A stretch of 64,000 bases of DNA from an uncultured Pirellulaceae bacterium (GTDB lineage Bacteria; Planctomycetota; Planctomycetia; Pirellulales; Pirellulaceae), in contig CALKGE010000009.1 of assembly GCA_938084685.1 (NCBI GenBank), forward strand, positions 209,866-273,865. The letters run 5' to 3'. The notes beneath the pieces are model-generated. The model saw nothing but the letters and a program-made list of their open reading frames with translations. It searched no databases and was not told the DNA's origin. Position 1 is the first letter of the stretch. Each line of letters begins with the position of its first letter. Shown piece after piece: positions 8,460-18,087 of the stretch. The translations under genes and the position numbers were made by a program.

Positions 8460-9692
8460 ATGGCAACGGAAATCGTAGTACCCCGACTCGGCTGGTCCAT
8501 GGATGAAGGTACATTCGTCGAATGGCTCAAAGCGGACGGCGAAATGGTGAGCGCCGGTGAAATGCTTTTTGTTTTAGAAGGTGAAAAAGCAGCCCAGGAA
8601 GTGGAGTCTTTTGATTCGGGAATTCTCTGTATTCCAGCTGCAGCGCCACAGGCCGGGGACACGGTACTGGTAAGCCAGGTACTGGGGTTTTTGCTGGAAG
8701 AAGGTGAAGAACCTCCGGAATATAAACCGGCCGCTCCGTCTGTGCCTGCTACTGCCGATGAGCCGGCGGTGACGCAGTCTGGAGAGGTTGCGAGCCCAGT
8801 GGAGCGTGTTCGAGTTACTGGTGACACTCGTCGGAATATTGCCTCTCCCCGCGCCCGTCGCCGAGCGCGGGAACTGGGGGTAGATCTGAAAAGCATTACC
8901 GGAACAGGGAAGAACGGACGCATTCGTGAGGTGGATGTCGAAAAGGGAGTTGCGGGCGGTGTCGCCCAATCAGTCCCCGCCAGTTCTACACCTGTCCTTC
9001 CAAGAGTGGTTCCGACACAGCCAGGGAAGTTACGACCGCTGAGTGGCATTCGTCGGATTACTGCGCAACGGATGCTGGCCAGCGTGCAACTGACCGTACC
9101 GGTTACGCTGCACACCAAATTGAATGCTCAGGGTCTGGCCGCGTATCGAGACAGCTTGAAAGGCTCCGCAACCACACCGTCCTATAACGATATAATCATG
9201 AAGCTTGCGGCTGATTTGTTGCGCGAGTGTCCCGAGTTAAATGCCTGCTGGACCGAGGATGGAATCTATCTTTACGACCAGATCAACATTGCATTGGCTG
9301 TGAATACTGACGGGGGATTGCTGGCGCCGGTGATCCATCAGGTGGACAAACTTTTATTGGACGACGTCGCTGAATATTCATCTGAATTGATCGAGGATGC
9401 GCGGGCTGGCAGGTTGAGTGAAGATCAGCTTTCCGGTGGAACTTTTACGATTTCGAGTTTGGGTACGCTTGGCGTCGACCACTTCACTCCCGTGATCAAT
9501 CTCCCTCAGGCCGGAATCCTGGGGATCGGCCGTATCGTTCAGGAGCCGGTTGTGGAAAATGGCCAGGTGGTAGCCGGATCGACCATGTCGCTAAGTTTAA
9601 CATTTGATCACCAGGTACTGGATGGAGCCCCGGCTGCCAGATGGCTGCAGCAATTGTCTGACCGGCTTACTCGTCCCAGCGAATATCTTTAA
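8460..9692 (+). CDS. Dihydrolipoamide acyltransferase (E2) of a 2-oxoacid dehydrogenase complex
   Basis: A 410-aa E2. The N-terminal lipoyl domain (about 1-75) shows the acceptor lysine in EGEKAAQEVES. An Ala/Pro-rich linker follows, then a peripheral-subunit-binding domain near 120-155 (SPRARRRARELGVDLKSI). The catalytic domain runs from about 190 to the end, with HTKLNAQGL and the active-site motif FDHQVLDGAPAARWL. The strong ribosome site aaggagga lies 8 bp before the ATG. It accepts acyl groups from the fused E1 encoded directly upstream and transfers them to CoA. Only one lipoyl domain is present. Confidence 0.92.
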   Translation: MATEIVVPRLGWSMDEGTFVEWLKADGEMVSAGEMLFVLEGEKAAQEVESFDSGILCIPAAAPQAGDTVLVSQVLGFLLEEGEEPPEYKPAAPSVPATADEPAVTQSGEVASPVERVRVTGDTRRNIASPRARRRARELGVDLKSITGTGKNGRIREVDVEKGVAGGVAQSVPASSTPVLPRVVPTQPGKLRPLSGIRRITAQRMLASVQLTVPVTLHTKLNAQGLAAYRDSLKGSATTPSYNDIIMKLAADLLRECPELNACWTEDGIYLYDQINIALAVNTDGGLLAPVIHQVDKLLLDDVAEYSSELIEDARAGRLSEDQLSGGTFTISSLGTLGVDHFTPVINLPQAGILGIGRIVQEPVVENGQVVAGSTMSLSLTFDHQVLDGAPAARWLQQLSDRLTRPSEYL

Positions 9693-9704
9693 TAAGGAAG
9701 AAAC

Positions 9705-10892
9705 ATGAATTCGGAACAAATTGTCTCCAGGGCTAAGGAAATCCAGCCATGGATTGTTGGCATTCGCCGTCAGTTGCATCAGCAACCCGAGTTGATGTAT
9801 GAGGAATTTGAGACTAGTAAGCTGGTGCAGTCGACGCTGGATGAACTGGGGATTGAATACCAAAGTGATCTGGCGATTACCGGAGTTCTGGGGACGATCG
9901 GGAACGGAAATGGCCCTTGTGTCGCTCTGCGAGCAGACATGGACGCTTTGCCGATTCATGAACAGGCTGACGTTGATTTCAAGAGTGAGATCGATGGGAA
10001 AATGCACGCTTGCGGACATGACTGTCACACGGCGATGCTGCTGGGAGCGGCTCGTTTGCTAAAAGAAAACGAAGATCTCATTCAGGGTACTGTCAAACTT
10101 ATCTTTCAGCCTGCCGAAGAAGGTGGTGCTGGGGGCGAGAAGATGAGTGACGAAGGGGTGCTGGAGAATCCTCAGGTTCAGCGAATATTTGGTTTACATG
10201 TCAGTGCCGATTTGCCTACCGGGACACTGGCAGCTCGCGCCGGAACCTTACTGGCCGCAGCCAGCTCGTTAAAGATTGTTGTGCATGGCAAAGGTGGTCA
10301 TGCGGCCATGCCACATAAGTCGATCGATCCGGTCTCGACCGCAGCCAAAATTGTAGTCGAGTTGCAGACGATTATTTCGCGCGAGCTGGATCCGCTTCAA
10401 TCCGGAGTGATCAGTGTCACCATGATGCACGGTGGTCATGCCTACAACGTGATTCCGCCTTCAATGGAACTTCAGGGGACTATTCGTTCGTTGACACTTG
10501 ACGGCTTGCAGCATTTGCAGACTCGCATTAAAACAGTCGCCGAAGCGATTGCTGCGGCAAACCAGTGCGCAGCCGAAGTCAGTTTTCCGGGCAATGACTA
10601 CCCACCAACCTTGAATGATGAACTGAGTTGGGCCGCAGGGCGTGCTGCGACGGAAGAGGTATTAGGGGAAGGCAGAGTCATTGAGATGCCTCCTGTCATG
10701 GGAGGAGAAGACTTCGCGTTCTATACGCAGCGAGTGCCTGGATGTTTTGCCTTCCTGGGAGTTGGGAATCCGGAACTCGGAGCGACCTACAGCGTGCATC
10801 ACCCCATGTTCAAGGTTGACGAAGAGGCGTTGCCTTATGGAGCGGCGATCCATGTCAACTGTGCGCTGCGGACTCTGGACGAGCTGCGATAA
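9705..10892 (+). CDS. M20 family amidohydrolase (N-acyl amino acid hydrolase/hippuricase type)
   Basis: A 395-aa metallo-aminoacylase-like enzyme. Metal ligands are visible in ALRADMDALPI, HACGHDCHTAM, and FQPAEEGGAGG, with a dimerisation (lid) domain at about 185-300 containing GKGGHAAMPH, and a final ligand in HHPMF. It hydrolyses amide bonds such as N-acyl amino acids and acts in the cytoplasm (no signal peptide). Ribosome site aaggaag is 7 bp upstream; the gap to E2 is only 12 bp, so it is very likely the last gene of the same operon. Confidence 0.9.
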   Translation: MNSEQIVSRAKEIQPWIVGIRRQLHQQPELMYEEFETSKLVQSTLDELGIEYQSDLAITGVLGTIGNGNGPCVALRADMDALPIHEQADVDFKSEIDGKMHACGHDCHTAMLLGAARLLKENEDLIQGTVKLIFQPAEEGGAGGEKMSDEGVLENPQVQRIFGLHVSADLPTGTLAARAGTLLAAASSLKIVVHGKGGHAAMPHKSIDPVSTAAKIVVELQTIISRELDPLQSGVISVTMMHGGHAYNVIPPSMELQGTIRSLTLDGLQHLQTRIKTVAEAIAAANQCAAEVSFPGNDYPPTLNDELSWAAGRAATEEVLGEGRVIEMPPVMGGEDFAFYTQRVPGCFAFLGVGNPELGATYSVHHPMFKVDEEALPYGAAIHVNCALRTLDELR

Positions 10893-11041
10893 CGTCCTGC
10901 CTCCTGGTTGGATTGGTTTATTTGATTGCATGACTGGCTACTGGTCGTCCTAACTGCTTGTCATTACATTGAAGTATCAGGAATTTCGGGTTTTCCGGAT
11001 CTCTACGACTAGCTAGCAAAACGCTATACGAATAAAGGCGA

Positions 11042-14000
11042 ATGATTATGAAGCGATTGTCTTCTGTATTCTGTTTGGTTTTGGCCCTTCTGTTTCTGGC
11101 TCCTGAAGCCTCGGCACAGGTTGATTTGAAAAAGGGAGATCGTATTGTCTTCATAGGTAGTAATACTGCCGAGCGATTTCAATATTTCGGGTACTGGGAA
11201 GCATTACTGCAGTCTCATTTCAAAGAGTTAAACCTGTCCGTACGAAATCAGGGATTCAATGGCGACGAAGTTCGATTTCGTCCTCGGTCACTGGACTTCG
11301 GTACGCCCGATGACCATCTGACTCGAGCCAAAGCGGACCTGATTTTTGCCTTCTTTGGTTTTAGTGAGTCGTTCCGCGGCGAGGCAGGATTGGCCACCTT
11401 TAATCAGGAATTGGATCAATTTCTTGCTCATACGTTGCAGCAGAATTACAGCGGTAAAGGGCATCCGCGAGTCGTCCTGATTTCACCACTCGCATTTGAA
11501 AATACGGGTGATGTCAATTTGCCTGCGGGAGAAACACAGAATGCAAATCTGGGGCTTTATGCTGATGCGATGGCTAAAGCCGCCCGCAAACATCAGGTCC
11601 CATTTATTGATCTGTACGGCCTTTCCCAGAAGTTGTTTGCGGCCAGCGATCGACCGTATACGTTCAACGGTGTCCACTTGAGCGACGATGGCTACAAGAG
11701 GTTTGCTCCTCATTTCATGACCGCTCTGTTTGGAGTTGATTCTGAGTGGAATGACCTGGCCGAGGCGTTGTTGCCTGAGATTCATGAGAAGAATTTTAAT
11801 TACTTCCACAACTATCGAGCGGTGAACGGTTATTACATCTACGGTGGTCGATCACGTCGCGATCATGGGAATCCTCCTTATACCGATGCGTACGTTATTG
11901 AAAACGAACGCGCCAAGTTGGACGAGATGGCGGCAGTCGTTGACAAGCGAATTTGGGCGGTTGCCAATGGAGAGAAGGTTGCTGACAAATACGACTATTC
12001 GGAAACTCGTAAACTGTACGACGTTCCCACCAACTTTAATACGCCAGTCAACATCCTGGCTCCGGAAGCTGCCAAGAAGCACTTTACGATTGCAGAAGGT
12101 TATGAAGTGAACCTGTTTGCCAGTGAAGTCGATTTCCCTGAGCTCAAGAACCCGGTGCAGTTCACTTTCGACACCCGAGGTCGATTGTGGGTCGCGACGA
12201 TGCCCAGCTATCCACAGTATCAGCCACCTCATAAGCCCAATGACAAATTATTGGTGTTTACCGACGAGGATGGTGACGGTAAAGCAGACAAAATGGAAAC
12301 CTTCGCCGATGGTTTACACCTGCCGACTGGTTTTGAGTTGGGCGATGGTGGTGCCTATGTTGCGCAAGAGCCCAATCTGGTTTTCCTCAAGGACACCGAC
12401 GGTGATGGGAAAGCCGATTTGCGAAAGATCGTCCTGGGTGGTTTTGATTCAGGTGACTCGCACCATGCTATTGGAGCCTTCACTTGGGGACCGGGTGGGG
12501 GAATCTATATGCACGAGGGAACATTCCACGTGACCCAGGTGGAGACACCTCGTGGTACGGTACGTAACGCTCATGGCGGTGTTTATCGTTTTGATCCGAC
12601 CAATCAGGAATTTAACACGCATGTGCATTACAACTTTGCCAATCCATGGGGGCATGCGTTTAACCGATGGGGACAGAATTTTGTGGCAGATGCTTCGGGC
12701 GGAGCCAATTACTTCGCAGCTCCTTTTTCGATTCGGGCTCCGGAATACTACGGCCAGGAAGATTTTGGTCCCTTCAAGTTTCAATACACTGAACGGCTGA
12801 ACCAGTTTCTGAAGAAACGAGTTCGTCCGACTTCCGGTTGCGAATTTGTTTCCAGCCGTCATTTTCCTCCAGAAGCGCAGGGCAACTTCCTGCTCAATAA
12901 CGTGATTGGATTCCAGGGAATCCTGCAGCATACGGTCAAGGAAGCCGGTTCAGGATATGAGGCAACGGAGATTGAGCCGATTCTGTATTCTTCAGACCGT
13001 AACTTCCGTCCGGTCGATATTCAATTTGGTCCGGATGGTGCGTTGTATATTGTCGACTGGTTCAACCCGTTAGTGGGGCACATGCAACACAGCCTGAGGG
13101 ATCCCAATCGCGATCACTCTCACGGACGTATCTGGCGGATCACTTACCCTTCCCGTCCATTGCTTACCAGGCCTGAGATTGAAAGTAAGGGAATTGGCGA
13201 ACTGCTGGAAATGCTTCGCACTTACGAAGATCGGACCCGTTATCGAGTCCGTTTGAAGTTGCGAGAGTTTCCCACGGCAGAGGTAGCTGCGGCGGTTGCT
13301 AAGTGGACAGCAGGATTGGATAAGGATGATCCCCAGTATGAACATTTGCTGTTGGAAGCATTGTGGGTTTGCCAGCATCACAATGTGTCGGACGGAATCG
13401 GCCTGAAGCTGTTGAGGCGGGTTGCGTCATCGCCGGATTACAACGCCCGCGCAGCCGCTGTTCGTGTCATCAGTTATTGGCGGCACAAAGTTCCTGGAGT
13501 CTTCGGCATGTTGCGGACGGCGGTGGAAGATGAGCATTCCCGAGTACGTCTGGAAGCTGTGCGAGCCTGTAGTTACTTCGAAGAAAGTGAGGCGGCTGAA
13601 ATTGCACTGCTCGCATTGAATCACGAGTTGGACTATTACGTCGATTTTACTCTGCGGCATACCATACGCCGTCTGGAACCGGTCTGGAAAGAAGCTGTCG
13701 GGACAGGAAAGGAATTTGCGGCCGGGAATGCGAAAGCAATTGAATATATCATTGACCGGGTTGCAACAACTGACTTGATCAACATGACACGTAGCGAACC
13801 GGTATATCAGGCGATCCTGACTCGACCAGGGATCGTGCATCAGTACCGTCATGAAGCGTTGATGGGAATCGCCAAGATTAACCAGACCGATATGGTTGCG
13901 GAACTGGTGAACACGGTACGCGATCTGGATGCGTCTGCCGAGGAAGACGCCGAACAGGTTTTGACTGAATACGTGCATATGTTCCGCATGACCGATCCGG

Positions 14001-16006
14001 CGATGTTGAAAATGAAGCGAGCAGACCTTGCGCAATTGCATCGAGCAGGTAAAAAAGCGGTTACCAGACGTCTGGCTACTGCTGCACTCATTGCGGCGGA
14101 TGGTTCTGCCGAGCAGGTATGGATGCAGTCGCTGGAAAACGCTTCCCGATTTCGCACGGTGCTGGATACGATTCCGTTGATCGCCAGCGACGAAGTGCGT
14201 GAATCATTGTACGAACGAGTATTGTCAACTGTTTCGGCACTTCCTGCGCCGCTTGCCGAGCAAATTGGTGATGCCCAGGGAGCTGCTGGTCGCTATGTGC
14301 GAATCGAGTTGTCAGGTAATCAGCGAGTGCTGACTTTGGCGGAAGTTCAGGTAATGAGCGAAGGTAAAAATGTCGCCTTGAAAAAGAAAGCTTCCCAGTC
14401 TTCGACAGATTTTGGTGGAGCGGCTTCGCGCGCTGTCGATGGGAACACCAATGGCGCCTATGGTAATAACTCGCAAACGCACACAAAAACCCAGGCCAAT
14501 CCGTTCTGGGAAGTGGATCTTGGGCAGGAGTTTCCGATTGACAGTGTGGTAGTTTGGAATCGAACCGAGAACAACGGAGAATATATCAGCCGTCTGGATG
14601 GATTTACCGTGGTAATTCTGGATGGTGACCGTAAGCCAGCCTTCCGATTGGCCGGTAATAATGCTCCGAATCCAAGTCTGGCGGTGAGCGCCAGCGGGGC
14701 TAATCCCAAAGTACAACTGACCCGTTCCGCAGTGAATGCTGTGAGTTATATCGCCGGGCATGATCAGGAAGTATTCGCTGCGTTGGCTCCGTTGGTAACG
14801 GAGACGGCAATTCGTAATTCAGCGATTACCTCAATTGGTCGTCTGGATGGGACGCAATTGCCCACGGACGGAGTGGCCAGGTTACTTGACCAACTCATTG
14901 CTTATATCGAATCGGTTCCACCAAAGAGCCGCACGGAAACGGAGGTAATGGATGCGATCCAGTTAGGTAAAGATCTGTCCGGTCAGCTGGGTAAAGAGGC
15001 GGCCATAGCAATACGTCGCCAGCTGGCAGATCTGGCCGTTGATGTGATTGTGATTCGTCCGGTTCCGCATCGCATGATTTATGATCGTCCTCACATTTAT
15101 GTGCAGGCTGGTAAACCTGTTGAAATCGTATTTCAGAATGTGGATATCATGCCACATAACCTGCTGGTGACTGTCCCCGGAGCTCGTGAAGAAGTCGGTA
15201 TTCTGGCAGAAAGGCTCGGGTCCACACCAGAGGGGCTTGCTCGTCAATTCATACCAGATAGCCCCAAAGTACTATTCTCAACGGGCATGCTGCAGGCTGG
15301 AGAACAACAACGCTTGCAAATAACAGCTCCGACGGAAGTGGGCGAGTACTCCTACGTATGCACATTCCCGGGACACTGGCGAACGATGTACGGAACGATG
15401 CATGTTGTCGCTGACATCAGTGATATTCCATTGCAGCCAACTGCTCCGGCGATTGCTCACGGGGATATTCCTCAACGGCAGTTTGTTCGTAAGTGGTCCA
15501 CGCAGGATATTTTGAACTCGATCAACGATCTTGAATCAGGGCGGGATTTCCAGAACGGTCGTAAGTTATTTACTCAGGTTTCCTGCGTAGCTTGCCATGC
15601 GATGAAGGGTACCGGTGGAAAACTCGCTCCGGATCTGTTCGACTTGCAGAAAAGACTGGCCGAACAGAAGACTGATCTTGCCAAGGTGGTGGAGTCATTG
15701 ACGGAACCGTCCAAGGAGATTGAAGAGAAATATCGAACGCAGATTATTGCGACACTGGCGGGCAAGTTGTACTCAGGTGTGATCATTGAGCAGAACGACA
15801 AAGTGCTGAAGCTCTCGGACAATCCACTCAAGAAGGATGCTGGCGTGATCGAGATTGCCAAGGATGATATCGATGAGCAGGATGAGTCGAAGGTGTCGAT
15901 AATGCCTGAAGGGTTACTCAACACCATGACCAAGCAGGAGATCCTTGATCTGATCGCTTACATCATCAGCGGTGCTAACCCGGAACACCCTGCTTTTAGA
16001 AAGTAG
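11042..16006 (+). CDS. Giant secreted multidomain protein: SGNH hydrolase, PVC-type propeller, HEAT, discoidin, cupredoxin, cytochrome c
   Basis: A 1654-aa protein with a signal peptide (KRLSSVFCLVLALLFLAPEA). In order I see: an SGNH/GDSL-like domain at about 30-230 (IVFIGSNTAERFQYFG at the start, GVHLSDDGYKRF at the end); a glucose-dehydrogenase-like propeller at about 350-700 with calcium-type repeats such as DEDGDGKADKMET; HEAT-like helices at about 700-1060; an F5/8-type (discoidin) carbohydrate-binding domain at about 1083-1210; an azurin/plastocyanin-like domain at about 1340-1460 whose copper ligands are visible (MPHNLL, then CTFPGHWRTMYG); and a C-terminal cytochrome c with CVACH near 1514. 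It probably acts outside the cytoplasmic membrane, linking electron transfer to sugar or glycan breakdown. Met at 11042 or 11048 could start. It is 149 bp after the operon above and probably has its own promoter. Confidence 0.85.
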   Translation: MIMKRLSSVFCLVLALLFLAPEASAQVDLKKGDRIVFIGSNTAERFQYFGYWEALLQSHFKELNLSVRNQGFNGDEVRFRPRSLDFGTPDDHLTRAKADLIFAFFGFSESFRGEAGLATFNQELDQFLAHTLQQNYSGKGHPRVVLISPLAFENTGDVNLPAGETQNANLGLYADAMAKAARKHQVPFIDLYGLSQKLFAASDRPYTFNGVHLSDDGYKRFAPHFMTALFGVDSEWNDLAEALLPEIHEKNFNYFHNYRAVNGYYIYGGRSRRDHGNPPYTDAYVIENERAKLDEMAAVVDKRIWAVANGEKVADKYDYSETRKLYDVPTNFNTPVNILAPEAAKKHFTIAEGYEVNLFASEVDFPELKNPVQFTFDTRGRLWVATMPSYPQYQPPHKPNDKLLVFTDEDGDGKADKMETFADGLHLPTGFELGDGGAYVAQEPNLVFLKDTDGDGKADLRKIVLGGFDSGDSHHAIGAFTWGPGGGIYMHEGTFHVTQVETPRGTVRNAHGGVYRFDPTNQEFNTHVHYNFANPWGHAFNRWGQNFVADASGGANYFAAPFSIRAPEYYGQEDFGPFKFQYTERLNQFLKKRVRPTSGCEFVSSRHFPPEAQGNFLLNNVIGFQGILQHTVKEAGSGYEATEIEPILYSSDRNFRPVDIQFGPDGALYIVDWFNPLVGHMQHSLRDPNRDHSHGRIWRITYPSRPLLTRPEIESKGIGELLEMLRTYEDRTRYRVRLKLREFPTAEVAAAVAKWTAGLDKDDPQYEHLLLEALWVCQHHNVSDGIGLKLLRRVASSPDYNARAAAVRVISYWRHKVPGVFGMLRTAVEDEHSRVRLEAVRACSYFEESEAAEIALLALNHELDYYVDFTLRHTIRRLEPVWKEAVGTGKEFAAGNAKAIEYIIDRVATTDLINMTRSEPVYQAILTRPGIVHQYRHEALMGIAKINQTDMVAELVNTVRDLDASAEEDAEQVLTEYVHMFRMTDPAMLKMKRADLAQLHRAGKKAVTRRLATAALIAADGSAEQVWMQSLENASRFRTVLDTIPLIASDEVRESLYERVLSTVSALPAPLAEQIGDAQGAAGRYVRIELSGNQRVLTLAEVQVMSEGKNVALKKKASQSSTDFGGAASRAVDGNTNGAYGNNSQTHTKTQANPFWEVDLGQEFPIDSVVVWNRTENNGEYISRLDGFTVVILDGDRKPAFRLAGNNAPNPSLAVSASGANPKVQLTRSAVNAVSYIAGHDQEVFAALAPLVTETAIRNSAITSIGRLDGTQLPTDGVARLLDQLIAYIESVPPKSRTETEVMDAIQLGKDLSGQLGKEAAIAIRRQLADLAVDVIVIRPVPHRMIYDRPHIYVQAGKPVEIVFQNVDIMPHNLLVTVPGAREEVGILAERLGSTPEGLARQFIPDSPKVLFSTGMLQAGEQQRLQITAPTEVGEYSYVCTFPGHWRTMYGTMHVVADISDIPLQPTAPAIAHGDIPQRQFVRKWSTQDILNSINDLESGRDFQNGRKLFTQVSCVACHAMKGTGGKLAPDLFDLQKRLAEQKTDLAKVVESLTEPSKEIEEKYRTQIIATLAGKLYSGVIIEQNDKVLKLSDNPLKKDAGVIEIAKDDIDEQDESKVSIMPEGLLNTMTKQEILDLIAYIISGANPEHPAFRK

Positions 16007-16093
16007 GAAATCTCTCGGCCATCTCATGATGACGACTGTTTGAAGTGGCTGGCCGCGGGGTGAGAACATGTTCGTTCGCGGCATACCTCTTGT

Positions 16094-17455
16094 TTATTCC
16101 TCACTAGGGACGACAGGAGTATGACTGCGAAGTTGAGCTTTGAAGTCTCCCAGGCTTGACCAGATCAAAGGTTTAGCAAGATCGACTTCGGAGACTACCA
16201 CTTCACCAAACTCCTGCGCCTGCCCCAGAACTTTGCCATCCCGACCATAAACGCCGGTGATCATCCAGTCCAGCTCGATACCACAGTAGGTACTACTGAT
16301 GACGAAGACGTGGTTTTCACAGGCCCTGGCGGCTCCCAGCATGGGGTTACAGCCCCACACGGGCCAGCAAATAACTTCAGCCCCGTTTTGACTCAGTTTT
16401 CTGGCCACTTCCGGAAAGAATCCGTCATAGCAGATCATCATGCCAACTTTTCCGAAGGAAGTATCAAAGACAGGATATTCAGTACCAGGTGTGATTCCTT
16501 CTTCGATTTCCCCACGAGGTAAGGTTACCTTGCGGTACTTTCCGACGAATCCTTCCGGGCCAACCAGGGCAGCGGTGTTATAAACAAGACGCCCATCGCG
16601 TTCGAGCAGCCCGGCACAGATATATAAATCATATTTCTTTGCCAGCTCAGCGAAATATTCTGTAGATTCCCCCGGAATCGCTTCGGCACACTCGTGATAT
16701 TTCAAGCCCCGTCCGTAATAGGTCAGACATTCTGGTAGTACAACAATATTGGCGCCCTGCTCAGCCGCCTTGGCGATTAATGGCTCGAACAACTGGCACT
16801 TCTCAAGATTCGAATCACCTGACACAGGCTTGAAATGGACTGTCGCGAGTTTTACTTTGCGAGCCGGTGGGGCGGTTGTTTTACGTAGATCCACTTGTGC
16901 CCATTCCACTTTTCCCCGAGCTTCCCAGCGGTAGGACAATTCGACAATTCCCTGAGTCGCTGCGGAAGGGACCAGATAGGTACCCTTTATCAAGCTCCAA
17001 CCATTTTCCAGCTCTTGGACGATTGCTGGAAACTCAGGTTCTGCTTGCGGTTGTGTTCCACGAGCATAGCTGGCATCGGACGTGAAATCGTGTTTTACGT
17101 GGTTACCGTTTGCATCGCGCCAGAGAACTCGAGTAACTGCAGTTCGCCGAGCATGTTTGAGGTTCCGAGTTCGCTGTAACGCGGTGAATTCGAAATATTC
17201 CCCGCCCTCTACGGCAAATGACTTTTGGAACCAGCCGAAAGACCCCGAGCGGTGATCTGTGGAGATGACAAAGCTTCCCAGGCCATCCGGACCTCCTCGG
17301 AGGTTGTACTCAAAATCAGGTGAAATCTCTTTGCGCGGAGTATTCGCAGACCAGCCGGCAGGCATTTTTCGAAATGAGACACCCTGCCCCTGCAGCGTAG
17401 GACAGATCATTCCAAGGATCAGTAGCAAGTGGATTCCAATCAGTTTCATGTTCAT
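16094..17455 (-). CDS. Secreted carbon-nitrogen hydrolase (nitrilase family) with N-terminal carbohydrate-binding-like domain
   Basis: A 453-aa protein with a signal peptide (MNMKLIGIHLLLILGMICP). Residues about 30-190 form a beta-rich domain of the kind that binds carbohydrate. From about 195 comes a nitrilase fold: the first Glu in VVLPECLTYYGRG, the Lys in GKYRKVTLPRGEIEEG, and the catalytic Cys in MMICYDGFFPEVAR. Family members cleave nitriles or amides with a Cys-Glu-Lys triad. Secretion is unusual for bacterial nitrilases but common among planctomycete ones. It converges with the giant protein gene at 16006; the 87-bp gap contains no clear terminator. Confidence 0.85.
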   Translation of the reverse strand: MNMKLIGIHLLLILGMICPTLQGQGVSFRKMPAGWSANTPRKEISPDFEYNLRGGPDGLGSFVISTDHRSGSFGWFQKSFAVEGGEYFEFTALQRTRNLKHARRTAVTRVLWRDANGNHVKHDFTSDASYARGTQPQAEPEFPAIVQELENGWSLIKGTYLVPSAATQGIVELSYRWEARGKVEWAQVDLRKTTAPPARKVKLATVHFKPVSGDSNLEKCQLFEPLIAKAAEQGANIVVLPECLTYYGRGLKYHECAEAIPGESTEYFAELAKKYDLYICAGLLERDGRLVYNTAALVGPEGFVGKYRKVTLPRGEIEEGITPGTEYPVFDTSFGKVGMMICYDGFFPEVARKLSQNGAEVICWPVWGCNPMLGAARACENHVFVISSTYCGIELDWMITGVYGRDGKVLGQAQEFGEVVVSEVDLAKPLIWSSLGDFKAQLRSHTPVVPSEE

Positions 17456-17649
17456 TCTCCTTCGCAGTTGATTCTATCTTAGTCCGCTCGGTGCTTCCAA
17501 TCTGCGTTTTGGTTCCAGGGCCGGCTGAATTGCCAGAAAACCATTCAGAAATGATGGCAAGTTTGATTAAAAATAAGGCGGGATTTATGCCACAAATTTC
17601 CCCGAAGCGGATCATTTTTAATAGAATAGTGTTAGCTGGTTTGCAGGAC

Positions 17650-17670
17650 TCAACGATAAGGAGTCGTTGA
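17650..17670 (+). promoter_or_regulatory. Hairpin presenting a Shine-Dalgarno-like loop in the cold-shock gene leader
   Basis: Perfect 7-bp arms TCAACGA and TCGTTGA enclose the loop TAAGGAG, which is itself a ribosome-binding-type word. It lies 38 bp before the cold-shock start codon, too far to serve that start directly. It may be a leader structure or belong to a short upstream reading frame. Confidence 0.4.
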
Positions 17671-17708
17671 ACTTACCTGAGCCAATCTAACAATGGAACG
17701 AAAAAGAA

Positions 17709-17912
17709 ATGCCCCAAGGCAAAATCAAACGACTTGTAGCTGACCGAGGTTTTGGTTTTATCGAGACTGATGGAACTGATGACCTGTTTTTCCACCTGAG
17801 CGCTTTAGCAGAAGATGTGAACTTCGAAGAATTGAGCGAAGGGGATGTACTCGAATACGAACTCGGTGAGACTCCTAAAGGCAAGCGTGCAGAAAACGTA
17901 CGCCGAGCCTAA
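17709..17912 (+). CDS. Cold-shock domain protein
   Basis: A 67-aa single cold-shock (OB-fold) protein. RNP1 is RGFGFIETDG near residue 14 and RNP2 is DLFFHLSAL near 25; the C terminus has the usual basic tail (KGKRAENVRRA). Such proteins bind single-stranded RNA/DNA and act as RNA chaperones. Length is normal for the family (65-75 aa). The 250-bp region upstream has no other gene, leaving room for a long structured leader, which is typical of csp mRNAs and here includes a perfect hairpin at 17650-17670. Confidence 0.93.
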   Translation: MPQGKIKRLVADRGFGFIETDGTDDLFFHLSALAEDVNFEELSEGDVLEYELGETPKGKRAENVRRA

Positions 17913-18087
17913 ATCACAATCCGAATGATTGCTGTCTGCATCGAGTAATGCAGAGTGAGCTGGAAGAGAATAGCAGGAGCTTGCACGCTGATCCATGCAA
18001 GGAATTTGATGCTGCGCTGCTGTTATCCATCTGTGAGCAGTACGGGAACTCGACGAAGAGTTATCCCGTGAAATGCTCTCGGCAGGC

